Shown piece after piece: positions 10,252 to 24,500 of a stretch of 64,000 bases of DNA (position 1 is the stretch's first letter; each line of letters opens with the position of its first letter). The notes beneath the pieces were generated by a model. It saw nothing but the letters and a program-made list of their open reading frames with translations, was not told the DNA's origin and did no database searches. Position numbers and translations under genes: made by a program. This DNA comes from Hormiphora californensis (lineage: Eukaryota > Ctenophora > Tentaculata > Cydippida > Pleurobrachiidae): positions 7,017,447 through 7,081,446 of the forward strand of contig CM035350.1 in the NCBI GenBank assembly GCA_020137815.1, in the 5' to 3' direction.

Positions 10252-13090
10252 ATGCCATCAGACCGAGATCGGTCAGTTCTAGAGGAGCTAAGAATTAAAA
10301 ATTGCGATATACGCGAGCAACTTGATCAAGAGAAGGCTCGTAACAAACAGGTATGTTTCATTAGTCACCGTGCTGAACAACACTGGCTACAGTGGGCTAC
10401 TAAAGCAGCTATAACTGTCAGTAGCAGCTGGAAGTTGGTGCCGTGTCGACACGAAGATATATTCATAATGTACTGTGTTCTCAGATACTTCATGATAAAG
10501 TTGGGGAAATAAAGCATGTTCGGGAACAGGAGCAAGCTCGTTGGGAGAAGGAAAAGATATCACTGAAGAAAAAGTACCTTAGAGAGAAGAATGAAGCGGT
10601 AAGTTTTGTTTTCCCCTTTTGTAGTAATTTAGGATTGGTTTAGTTATGTTTAATATCCTCAGGTCAATAAGATCTTGGATAACCTCAAAAAGAAAGACCG
10701 AGGCATAGGAGATCTTCTCAATCAAAAGGTTGGTACATTTCCTGCTGATGTCGATTTTGACCAATCTCCATAATCCACATTGCCACTACCTTTCCAGCAA
10801 CCATCCTCTCTCTCTCTCACACACAACAAATCATATTGCCTATAATTTCAGGATGAAGAGATCCGGTTGTTACATATTGAGTTACAGAAGTCCGATTCCT
10901 CCGTTTCGCATTCGTCAAAAAGCCGAGAGTCGCAGCAGGAATCAGCGGCAATTGTCGGTAAGGCTTCCTTCCGCCTTTTCTTCCTCTCACTATCTCTCTC
11001 ACTCCGTCTCACTCTCTCTTTCTCTCTCTCTCTCTCTCACTTTTATAACATCCGGGGGAATACACCGTGGGAAATTGGCCAGGTGTGTTTGGACTGGGGG
11101 CGGGTTATTGAACGTTGGTGGAAATATCACATAAACAATGCATAATATGACTATGTTTTTATTCATCGCTCAATCCCTGGCCGTGTGTCGGTAGCAGCTC
11201 AGAGAGTTACGTGTATCGTTACACTAGGATGTAAAAAGACACTTCTCACATATCGTTGTCCTTTTCGTTCTCTCTCTCAATCTTTAGCTGGAGCTATCTT
11301 TTACCGTTGAGCTATGTGTTAACGTGTGATCATTTGTTTCAAACGGTGTGTGAGTCTGCACACCGTTTCTCTCTGAGTGTGTACAAAATGAATATCTCTA
11401 GAACGAGACAGGGTTACTAACTGGCCAATAGGCGGATGGAGGTCATTAATATTAGTGCATGTACCAGTGTGTATATATGCACATGTTCTGATATTCATTG
11501 GCTGCAGCAGTTTCTCTTTTACTCCTCCATGTGGTACCGTGTTTTTCTTAGAAGTAACATTGTGCCTTGAGATTACTTGTAACAACGCTCAATTCATGGG
11601 ATTTGTTAAATTCTTACAATCGCTCCCTCTCTCTATGCCTCTCTCTCTCCTTCACTGCAAAATATAATAACCTCTCCTTGGAGGTAGAGATAGGAGCATG
11701 TTGGTTTCCTGGATGGATCCCAGAGAGATTATTGCACTGCATGCTCCCTCTTGTACATATGATCCATGTCTCTCTAGCTAGATCTCTCTCCTGTTGCAGT
11801 AGTACCGGATCTCTCTTTGCCCTTCTTTGTTTCGTGGGAGTATACTGAGTATACACAACACAGACAACACAGACACTGTGCCGACTGCCGCTGCAGTACC
11901 ATCACCTCTGAAATAGAAGATAGAGAGGGATGGAGAGAGGGATGGAGAGAGGGATGGAGAGAGGGGAGGGAGGTTGAGGCAAACAGAGATATTACTTGAC
12001 TGAGATGTAGCCTAGAAGTCATTCAAAGTTGATACGTCACTGGGCTGAAAAGTGAGAGAATACTCAATACATAAGTTAGTACCTATATTATAACAGATCA
12101 CGACTATCATTCTATCTACTATACACCAGAATTGTTGTTGCCTCTGTTGTTGTGTGCCACCACCGCGGCGGTTGTATCTGGCAACAAGACTACACAAACA
12201 ATGACCTTTTCACAGCTTGGGGCATCTTTTACCTGTCATTGTTTGCCATCTTACCATCTTGAATTGGTTACACAATGTCTTCCTCCCGGATGTGTGCTCC
12301 TTTATAAAACTAATTGTACCCCTTTATAAATTAATCTCTTGGAAGTCTTGCTACACTATATCTTATTATGATCGAGTAACAATTCTCTCTCCCATCTCCC
12401 TATTTTATTTACCCCTCTCCCTCTCGTTCCGTCCCTCTCTTTACCTCTCTACCACATACACTGAACCCGCACAGAGAACCCCATGCTCCGTGTATCATGA
12501 GTTCGTTAGTATAACAATTCCATGCGAGAATGACCAGAGAGAGGGTTAGAGAGAGAGAGACAGATAGAGGGTGAGAGAGAAATAGAGAGAGAGGACACAG
12601 GTGTATTGATAGGGATTGTATGCGGACAGACAAACACACCGGTTCACGTGTCTCATGACTGTATACGGTGTCCACACTACAATTATTCATTGCCAGCTGC
12701 ATCTTTCTAGATCTCTATTCTAGATTGCTGCTGGCTCCCTAAAACTCACAATAATCGCATAATTGCCATAAGAATATATCTAACATCTTTCATTAAATGG
12801 GATATTTTCTTACGCAACCCACACACACATGAAGAGGCTTTGTCCACCCACACACACATTGCCGCTATTTACGTTGCTTTGCGTGTGGAGTAGTAGTCCC
12901 CTGTGTCATGTGTGTGTGTCTAAAGTACGTATTTTTATCACAAATATGTGTCTGAAAATATACCACTCACGAGACACACGGCTGGGGTCGAATATTTTGC
13001 GGCTCCACCACGAAACTCATCTGACCACTGCCTCAACCATATATCACTCTCTTTCGTTCCTGAATGACTTTCTTTAGTTTCTCTTTAATC

Positions 13091-13183
<93 letters not shown>

Positions 13184-13298
13184 TTCTCCCTCTCTCTATT
13201 TTTCCTTTTCTCAGTTGAAGCATAATGTGGTGGATGCTTGTCACATTTAGCTTGCTCGGTCGGATTGTTACAAGCACTCTCACATCTCTATCTCTCTC

Positions 13299-13370
<72 letters not shown>

Positions 13371-14522
13371 CATCTCTCTCTATCTCTTTAGTCTCTACCT
13401 CTCTCTCTCTCGTTCTACGTAGGATAGTAGTTGGCTCCTTTCCTTTTTACGCTTGCTCCATCTTATCTTCGATCTTGCTCCTACCAATTGTTCCCAAGCT
13501 TTAGTACAGAACCACTATTTACACTGTCAGATTACTGTATTACACACTTTGAAGGCTGTATAACACAACATTTGGGCGTAGCTTGCCTTGCTGGGGGGGT
13601 TCCCATGGTATACTTTGGTATACTTTGGCACTTTCCACAACTTTTTCAGCGATTTTCCATATACCAAAGTATACCAAAGTATACCAAAATATACCAAGGT
13701 ATACCAAAGTATACCATAAAAATTTTGAAAAATGTAAAATTTAAGCGATAAGATAAAATAATTGACTAAATTTGTAAAACTTCATCCTTATTTCGTTCTA
13801 AATTGGTAATATAAAGCTTATTAAACTGATTTTTACGTATGTTACATCACCCGGCTAGTGCTCAAGGCTGGCCAGTGGCCACTCAGTGGCCAGGGGTTCA
13901 ATTCCCGGTTGAGGCAATTTTTGAAAATTATTTACAGACTTTACCAAATACTGTTTGAACTTTTTCTTGACTTTTTAAAAAGTTTTTTATCGCACTCAAA
14001 TGAGTCCCAATTTGTCAAACCCCAGTTTTGTGACTCATCATTTCATAGGCAAAATAAGTTTCCTCGATTCTATGAAATTAGCCAATTTAGCCTAGTTAAC
14101 CTTAAGTTTATGAGTTAAGAAAGTTTATACAAACTGTTTTAAAGCCTTAATTATTGTAAATTAACACTTTAAAGTACGTAAAGCTATTAAAAAGATATGG
14201 TATACTTTGGTATACTTTGGTACCTTCCACATATTTTTTTGGAATTTTCCATATGCCAAAGTATACCAAAGTATACCATGGGAACCCCCCCGCCTTGCTC
14301 GACCCTGTTTCCCACGCCCAAGTGTAAAGGAGGGTTAGAACATATCAAATGTGGGCGTCATAACTGCAGCTGTAGTAGTGGTAGTCTAACCCAGTTACTG
14401 CGACAGTAGGACAATACCTCAGCTGCAGCTGTGTATTTGCTCTGTAACTGACAGATTTAGCACACTCTCACACACACTCACCCTACCGCTGCTGCTGCAG
14501 TGATGTAACTAATCTACCACCG

Positions 14523-14591
<69 letters not shown>

Positions 14592-14594
14592 TCT

Positions 14595-14626
<32 letters not shown>

Positions 14627-15496
14627 CATCCACTTTCTTGTCTGTAAGTTTGTGTATGCAATTCTGTGTTGCTCGGTGACGAAGTAAATCAATCTGATCA
14701 ATTCCTTCCACCTCTTTACCGTCCACCCCTCGTGACTCCTATCCCTCCTGATACAAACAGACGAGCAGGCAACTTTCTTCATGTACCACAGAGTGACCCT
14801 ACCAAACATGTCACCAATACCTCATCTCTTCCTACCATTCTTTATTGCTTGAAAAGTGCCTGGATTAGGTGTTTCTAAATAGTGTTTACACTGGCAAGTG
14901 TCGGTGGATGATGATAATACGGTGTAAGCATCTCACGGATCCATATAATCGAGTAATGGCTACCATACCAATAGGATATAGAAACCATTGTCCTTGCCAA
15001 ATGTATTCATCTCTCTCTGGTGTCTACCAATCTATCTCTCTCTATTTGATCTTTCGCTACAATGGTGTGCCGTGAAACTTTTGTAGTACTTTTAGGACAT
15101 CTCCCCAGTATATATGGCTTTTTCGAGGCTACTTTGAAGCGTGACAACTGGTCTCATCTCTCACATAAACGATGAATTTTGATATGTGTGCGACGACTTA
15201 CTCCCTATAATTGCTGATATTGCCCTTGACGACAATTTAGTAACTTTCAATCGGTGGTACTCACCATCATTTTCTACATCATTTGTTTGTTTTGTTGACA
15301 GCACAGCTAATGAGTGTGAGTGGCCATCACGTATCATACAGATCTGCTTGAGATTGTGCTGTACTGCTTTCTATCCTCTCTCCCCCATTTTGTCGCCATC
15401 GCTCTCTTCCAACTTTATATTGCTCCACTTTGTCTTATCACAAGCAGAGATAGAGAGATTAGAAGATATCTCTCCCTCTCTATCTCTCACTCTCTC

Positions 15497-15581
<85 letters not shown>

Positions 15582-18500
15582 TACTACTACAGTTTAATGG
15601 CAATCGAACAGCGATATCGTGACAGATAATATCGCATATAATATTTGAGATTGGAAGAGAACTGTGTAGAGATGACCTTTCAATATGGACGGAACGCACA
15701 AAAAAGATGCACCAAGTGTGTTTCTGTTGAAAGTAAGATATTGAATTGTGTTATCAGATACATGGGGGAGCGGGGGTAAAGTTTTCCTTATTATTGGCAA
15801 CATTGATTTATGATGTTGGTAGATAAAGTAACCTGCTGCAGGCTGTTGGCTCCTGAAGCAGCATGAGTTATGTATGCAAGCCTGGAAATTAGAAATGTTG
15901 TATTTTGGGTGTCATGTTTCTCTCTCCCTCACCCACTTCTTACTTTGGGATGTCATCGCCTGTCTCCACGCCCGTTTGTACACGCCACACACACAGACTT
16001 GTATACGAAAATATGCATTTGAAAGTATTTATGGGGGTATATAACATTTATTGAAGGGGTAAAATTAATTGGGGGGGGGGGGGGGTGTGCGGGTGGGGCG
16101 AGTGCCACTACTTTTGAATTCTTACATCATTCTAGTTATATTAAACTGCTTTCCACCCACCCCTCTACTACTAAACTAGCATTACTAGCATAACTAACCC
16201 CCCTTCCTTCACAGAATTACGAGACCAGTTCGAGACGGAAAAGGCTCGGTTGATGCAGAGCATGTTTGAGCTCCGGACCGAGAAGATCAGATTAGAAGAG
16301 GAGCTGGACATCATCAAAGATGCAGATAGGGAGAAAGCAATCCAGCTGAGGCAGATATATGATCAACATCAGAGGGAGATTGCCACTCTTAGGAGATCTT
16401 CTGCCGTGGAGAATCGAAAACAGGTGAGACAGATTTAACCCTGCTCTCGCATAGATTAGATAGAGAGAGAGGGGTGTGTTCAGTGTTAATCTTTGAATTC
16501 GTGGTAGTACATCATCATGATTCATCTACCTCACTGCATATATATTGCATATACGCCATGCCACCCACACCGATAATGACGTCAAATATAATGTGATGAA
16601 TGAATGACGTAACGATTGAATGGTAACGCCTCGTATTGCAGTAAACATATCACGGGTCTCACTCACCGTCCACACTTGTAGAATTGAAGGAGAATCAGAG
16701 CCGGCCATCTGGTGAGGAACACCGCATTCATAAACACACATTTGTAACACCTTTACCCCTAACAGATCATGTCTCTCTGCATAATGTACAATATATTGGT
16801 GGACACCATCTCCCTCAGCTCCGGTCTCTATAATTATCAATCACTGCCCAAGGGGGGGGGGGACACCAGCTTGCATCCCTCCGATCACTGTATTTCACTA
16901 ATATATTTTTTTTCAGATGGAAGAAATGCGCTCTATGGAAAGAAAGGTTATGGACAGAGAAAAGGAATTGTCGCGGAAAAACAAGCGGCTTTCCCAAATC
17001 GAGGTAGTTTCAAGTTTAAATTTTCAAGTTACTTTTTTCTGCACCACCCTGTAAAATATATTCACTCCGAATCATTGTTTTTCCATTTATCAATCGCACC
17101 ATGAAAACGGCTGTCTCCTTGGTTATGGAGAGAGTGAAGGTATGATATTAATTCGGTAGGAATGCGAGTTAAAGAATGTGAGAATGTGTGTTGGAGAATA
17201 TATGTTGTTGAAAGATCTGAATATACCTCAGTGCGAGTCAATGTACGTCACTCTGTGCGTGTGTCAGTTTGTTAGTATGTAACATGGACGGAGAAATGCG
17301 GTCTGTCTCGTCTGGTGATTGGCCAGATACGCGAACAATATTGTATGTGTGAGAGAGAAGGGAGATTGTAAAGTTGCATTGTGTAAATAGCTAATTTCAA
17401 CCAGATTAATGGAAAATATAGAATTCATACCCCAGTACATGTACAACAAAGAGAGGGCCATCTCTTTGTTGTACACAAAATACAGGCCTCTGTTTCATGA
17501 TTTTAGCAGTTTGTTGTAATTCTCATTCTCCCCCCCTCCCCCTTCGAATCTAGCCAACTGTCTTACCACTTTGTTCTAAGGGATGCAATCCACTTACTTT
17601 TAAAGACTCTGTCATTCGTGAGAGGGACATAGTATGTATATTGTATATGGGACGAAGAAGAAGATAACTGGGACAGTGTCATTGTTCACGTACAGGAGAA
17701 GAGAGATAGTGTTATGAGTTAGGCCCATAGCTTTTAGAGAGATTTATGTGTTTGTGTTTCTCTATGACCAGCAAACGAGAGAGCTATAAATAGTCCCCCA
17801 TAGAGTGGTATCCCACAGAGAATAGTCAAACACAGAATAATTGTAAAATATTCAGGGATATTCACTTGTTCTTAGCATAGTTAGGGCTGTTCAGCTATTG
17901 AACTAATATCCCAGCCCCCTCTTGAATCTCCACCCCTCTCATCTCAACCCCTCTCATTTCAACCCCTCTCATCTCCACCCCCTCTCATCTCCACCCCCTC
18001 TTGAATCTCCACCCCCTCTCATCTCAACCCCTCTCATCTCCACCCCTCTCATCTCCACCCCTCTCATCTCCACCCCTCTCATCTCCACCCCTGTCATCTC
18101 CACCCCTCTCATCTCCAACCCCCTCTCATCCCCACCCCTCTCATCTCCACCCCTCCCAGGTATCGAAAGAAGAGCTGCAGGACGTTAACGAAAAAAACTA
18201 AACGAGAGCTCATTTATCTATTAAATTCGACTTTAACTCCCCTTTAGCCCGTACGTTCTAAAATCACACACAACCTGATCTTTTGGGCCCACTCGGCCCT
18301 TTTCAAATGTAAAAGGGGGTTTAAAAAATCCTTTTGATCTTTTTCCTACCCGGGGGGCCCCCTTTTCAATGAAAGGGGGTTTTGAACTCACTATCTGATC
18401 GTTTGCCTAGCTCGGCCCTTTACAAATGTAAAGGAGGGTTAGAACATCACTATCTGATCGTTTGCCTAGCTCAGCCCTTTACAAATGCAAATCGTGCAGT

Positions 18501-21500
18501 ACTAGCAATAATAGTGAATCTATACCGCGACTGGCTCTTGCAGTTTATACAAGTTACAAGCTTTGGTATCTATATTAAAATATGCGGGTTATTCGAGAAA
18601 GTTCTACCCCATGTTTCCCCAGCATACCCCACCAATTATTAAGTCTGTTGGTGGTGGCCGGGCAATCTCCAGGTCCTCCTCCTCAACCTTCTCGCCTGGC
18701 GGTGCCCGGGTCAGCGGGGGAGTATTTTTTCCCCTGTACGGAGGTCCTGTGTACCCCCCAGCCCCCAAAAAAGGGGCCGCTCCCGGCATTGGAATGGATC
18801 GAATCAGCCGGTTAGAAAATGGTTGGTGATTAAAACCAGCTATTATGTGTGGGATTTAAAGTTGATTCGCTCAGGGGGGGTTTTTGGTCAAAAAAATATA
18901 GCCCAGGTTTCTATTTCCTTACTGCCTAATGGATAAATTTATTGATGTGTCCCCTATGTCCCCATTTTTTATCTTTCTTTTTCTGCCCTTTTCTTTCTAT
19001 TCTCCTTCTGTTATCTTCCTCCTAATTTTCTTCTATTTCTTTCTTCCTATTTCTCTCTGTGTATCTCTNNNNNNNNNNNNNNNNNNNNNNNNNNNNNNNN
19101 NNNNNNNNNNNNNNNNNNNNNNNNNNNNNNNNNNNNNNNNNNNNNNNNNNNNNNNNNNNNNNNNNNNNCCCTTTCCTTTTGGGAACCCCTTTTTTTTCGG
19201 TACTTTCTTTCTTTAAATAAAATTTAAAGAAAAACAAAGGGACAGAGAAAAATGGGGCAAGCCATTTTTCAGAACAGAAAGAGAAGAGAGAAGAGAGAGA
19301 GAGAGAGGGGGAAAAGGGGGGAGAGGAGGAAGAGGAGGAGAGGGGAGGGGAAGAAGAGAGAGAGAGATAGGCAGAGTTTATAAACTTTGACTATTTTTTT
19401 TTTTTACAGCCATGCCACTGCCTCTCCCATTTTCTGAAAAAATCGAGGGAACCCAAAAGATCCCCCCCCCCCCCTTGGTGGTTTCTAAAACTCAAAAAGG
19501 AGAAAAGGGGGTGTTAAAGAGAGGGAGGGAGAGAGATTTATGAAAATATCGAATTAAAACACATTTTGCGGTCTCACAACCCAGTCTATTTTCCCTAATT
19601 AGTCCTAAGAAAGTGACTTGGAGTGGACCGGGGAAAATTCTTTTCCGGCGCTAAAAAAAAACGGTGTTTTAAAAAAGTTTTTTGAGGTTGAACCCTAGGG
19701 GTTTGCCCTGGGAGTTTAAAAAAACCCGGGTGAAAGAAGGGAAAATTTTTGGAGAACCCACTTGAGATTTTTTCGTTTTTCATCCCTTTTTTGAGGACAG
19801 TCTGGTAAAGAGTTTAAAACCTCTCAAAAATGAAAAAACTAAAAATGAAGTGTTCACGGTTTTGATCATGCGAAACCTTTTAATTAAACCCTTTTTACGG
19901 GAATTTCACTGGGCTTAGGGACGGTTTTTGGAATCCCCCAGTGAAAAAAAATTTGGAAAAAATTCCCTTATTTGCCTTCGGCAAACTTTTTTCCCTAAAA
20001 CCCCCCCCTCAAATTTGCTAGTTTTTTGGAGCAACGCAGATTCGGGGGTCCCACTCCAGCCCCCCGATTATTCAAAGCTGCTGGATGCACAGATTGCCTC
20101 ACTGACTGTCGAATGACAGTAACGCGCAGAGCCACCCTTGTGGGGTACTCGGCGCGTTCTGTGAATCTAATCTCACGGTGCGCGCACCCACGACATCAAT
20201 TTCAGATGCTGTCTGCCAAATCACTTGTCTACCTCCCCCCTTTGGCATGACTTCTCCTCCCCTCTATCTCCTCCTCTCTCCCTGTATCTCTGATCTCTTA
20301 CTCTTATCTGTGTGACAGCTTCCATTCTCCGCTCCTCCTCTATATCTTCTCTCTATCTTTTCCTATCTAGTATCTATCTTCTCCTATCTATCTCCCTTCT
20401 CTCCCTGTATATCCTTCTTTATCTGATCTCTCATTCTGCGGCTACTTCAATCCTCCCCTCTCTATCTTTTCTATCTAAATCTCTGGTGTGTGTGATCGTG
20501 CAGTAAGCAATATAATTGTGGGGATTGTGTATCTAACCATGCTAAAGCTAACTCCCAAGGAAAGCATCGAGAACCAAGCACTACAATTGGAGCTAAACGA
20601 GGCACTGGGAGATGAGAAACCCAAGGATGAGATGGTCAACGAACTGAAATCTAAGGTATTGTTGTTCACACGTCATTGAGTCGCCTGACACCTGTCTGGC
20701 GCCGCCCACCCCATCTGAGCGCACTATCGCAAATTGACAGCCTGACACTATGTATGAACAATACAAACACTTAACTTCACAGACATTGTCCTCTGATCCC
20801 TCCTCTCCACTTAGATCGTATCGTTGGAACAAGATTACCAGAAGCTAAACAACACTAAAAAGGAGCAGGAAGAGCATCTGAGCAACCAGAATACTCGTCT
20901 AGCGGAGGAGCTCTCTGCCCTCAAGGGATACAAGAGTCAACTGGAGGAGCAGCTTAATACCACTAAAGCCGTGGTATGTGTAATACAAACCTGACATAAT
21001 CCATAATAATATGACTTATTTGATATTGTGATGGTTTCTGACTGACATTTCCCCTCGACTAACCAATACACCGACAATAACAGGATGACGCGGTTTCGTG
21101 CTGGCTTGGCCCGGCCCGGTCGAGCCCTCACACTTTTCTAAAACTCCCACAACAGATGAAAACCCTCTCGACGGAAAACTCGACCCTCAAGCAACAACAG
21201 AATAACAATCCTGGTGTTATGACACCGGCTGAAAAAGAGAAACAACTGAGGGAGTCACAAAATCTGAGGAACGAGATCGAGATGCTTCGGGCTGAGAAAC
21301 AAAAGTTGTTAGACGGAGAGGCAGCTACTAAAATAAAGGTTTGTGATATATTGTTTGTCTGTTTGTCTGTTTGTTTGTGGTATCTTGGTGGGTATTGTAC
21401 AGTGTTGTTCAAGTGCAGGAGTTACAGGAGAGGGCTCGCCGACGGCGCCATTCCTCCATTTTGGACCGTGTACCGGGATGGAGGGGGGAGGATGGTGGAA

Positions 21501-24500
21501 CCAACAACAGTAGGCACGATGGGGAGGAGGAGCCTAGCGACTTTCTTGGAGTGACTCAACTCTTCTTCTCTGTGATGAAGAAGTGACAATATACTGATCT
21601 ACAATACTGATACATTACTAATACATTACTAGTACATTACCATACTGATACTGATGCAATGATAGTACGAATAACTTGTTTTAAACCCCTTTTTATGTCT
21701 TTAAAGACTGACGAGTGACATAGGGCATAATGAGTGAGAGATTGAGAAAAGGAGGAAGCAATTGAAATAGTGATGCAGTGAGATACAGACAGAACCAGTG
21801 AGATAAACAGGGCGAGTAAAATCGTATTTGTGACTAACATGTATTTTTATTTACCACAAAGACAACTAACAGAATTTTACTGACCTCCTCCTCCCAATCG
21901 CTGCTGGTGATGGCTTATAACGTCACGTGTTTTACAGTGTTTGTACACCAGGAATTCTCCATACTATGTGTCTGTGTGTGTTGTCTCTAACGATGTGTTG
22001 CATAGAGCCCCTTTCAGATAAAGCTGCTGGAGGAGGTTCAGATGGAGCTCGTTAAGAAGGAGGAGAAGAATAGCCGCTTTTATGACGAGGTCTCCCAGGT
22101 ATATCTCTATTTCTTAGCTCTCTCTCTCTCTCTTTTGGGGATCTAGCTATACTCTCAAGAGCCTTTTGTTTTGCTGGGGTTGCTGAATAATTTCAAGTTT
22201 GTGTGTGTGTGTGTGTGCGTTTCAAAGTCAGTAAAATATTTAAATGCTGCAAAGAATAAAGATGGATATTCATTTGAAAGAAGCCCCCTTTTACATCTAC
22301 ATCTGTGTGTGTCAGTAGCATATAACAGCTACAGCGTGATCCCCCTGTTCATTATATGGCACTGTGTGTTCATTGCAGAAGCTGTCACTTGTTACGAAGG
22401 AAAAGAAAGATCTAGCGCAACGTGTTGAGGAATATGAGATGCAGGTACACTCACATTATACACACACTGTACATACACATTGTACATATATACACACCCC
22501 CATGCCATACATGTTCCCACTCTCACACGCTAAATGTTTCAAAATGCACGTCAATGTGTCTGGGACACCCTATATTAAGGGTACACCTCGGCGAAATTTT
22601 TGTCGAATGCCCGCTTAGCTCACCATATGGGGTTGTAGGGCATACCCAGGGGACAATTGTTAGGAGCACCTAATATCCAATTTTTAGCCTTAACGGTTCA
22701 TAGGAACATGTCCAAATATGGCCTCAAAGACGAAAAAAAGTAAAATGGTCTCAGACAAAAAATTGAGCACCATTTCAAAAATCGCCGCTTGGGCTGATAC
22801 ACCTTGGTATCCTCTACAAATCCCCAAAAATTCAGCCTTCTAGCCCTATAATTAAAATTTAGGAACCTTAAAAACCGCGATTTAGGGTCCTCTTTTTTCC
22901 AACTTTGAGGGGCTATAGCAAAAATATGAATTCGAGTTAAGTGCTAAAATTGCATATTTGAGGTCCCCTGGGTATGCCCTACAACCCCATATGGTGAGCT
23001 AAGCGGGCACTCGACAAAAATTTCGCCGAGGTGTACCCTTAACTCATTAGGTGCCCGTTAGATGCAATGCCACCATGTAGATCACTTTGAATCGATTGAT
23101 AACTATATAGATCTCACTGAATCGATTGAAAAGCTCAAATCACGATGATAATGTTGCGCAAAAATAATATGCTGCAATATCACTCCGATACTCTATTGTT
23201 AGCTCTTTCAACCCGGGCATAACCAACCAGATCCAAGATCCAAGATCACTATTTTTAGAATCAGATTCAAGATCCAAGATCACTTTATTTTAGAATCAGA
23301 TTCAAGATCCAAGATCACTTTATTTTAGAATCAAACCCCGCTTGTAATATATATTGCAACCGCCAGCCGATTGATCAGTGTCCATTGTATTTTACCTCCT
23401 TGATCGTTCGTAATGTCCTATTACCGTACTACCCCACTCGACTACTATATATAAGAATGAGAGTGTGTGGGCACGAGTGTGATGTTGTGCTGTAATTTGT
23501 GAAGTTTATCTGGCTGGCAACTGCATGATATCCTGGACCTCTCTGCATCTACCTCCTCTCATGCACGTAAACTCCCCAGATCACACCTCATTACAATTGC
23601 TCCTTCATAAAACTAACCATCCCCCATGTGTAGCGACGATATGAAGCGGAGGAGATGGCAGCGATGTTGAACGATCGAAACGAGTATCTCCAGCAACTCG
23701 AGAAGGTACATGTCCTTGAAACGTGCTATCAATATGATACTACCCTTATTATTGATCTTTGTCATTTGGCCAGGCCAAATTGGCCTATATTCCCAGAATA
23801 AATTAGTCCGGCTGTCCCCTGAAAACCGATTGTAATTTTAACTGCTCGCTGTTTTCGTTGTATTTTCTCTCATTCCTTTCAGAGTATAGCTCAGCTAAAG
23901 AATTGTGAGGTACTCCCACCCCCTCTTTGTAATCAGTGTGTGTCTATATTTTAATGTGGGATCGGTGTGACAATGTGTGATCAGTAGTGGTGTGAATACC
24001 CCCATAATGATATGTCATCTCGTACCCCCGATATATTCATGCCCCCTCCCCCATTTTATGCATGCGTGTGCAGCACCTGAAATTCGTGGGGCATTTGTTG
24101 TGTTGTACATTACTAAACAAAACAACAGCCACCAACGCTGTTTACTGACAACAATCTCTCCTCCTCGACTGGCAATATATTTATTATACCCACTACAAGT
24201 ATTTACAGCTCTCCGGCCTGATCACCCCCTCCTTGGACAATGATCCAGCTCCATTATACATTGCACCTGCACACTAGACAAATGACCCCTCATACCAATA
24301 CTCCCTCCTAGCACCTGCCCCAACATCCCTAGCGTCCCCACCCTATACGACAAGTGTGTGAGAGGGAGTCATTACTCATCTCCATCACACCTTGGTGAAA
24401 ACTTTTGACGACCCCCTCCACGCCCTTTTTTCATTAAACTACACATATATATCCCCAACTACCAATATGTTTCACCTTCAACACTCTCACAACCCTTTCC

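Larger units (their letters stand above)
10252..17003 (+). other. RIM-BP N-terminal coiled-coil exons 1-6
   Basis: Six exons encode charged heptad sequence: MPSDRDRSVLEELRIKN, KHVREQEQARWEKEKISLKK, DREKAIQLRQIYDQHQREIA, MERKVMDREKELSRKNKRL. Exon 4 ends in phase 1 and exon 5 begins in the matching phase 2, after a 5.3 kb intron full of CT repeats and a MITE. All splice junctions have GT and AG. The VREQEQARWEKEK motif recalls the first coiled coil shared by JAKMIP and RIM-BP proteins (from memory). The assignment to RIM-BP rests mainly on the C-terminal domains being continuous with this coiled coil. Confidence 0.75.
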
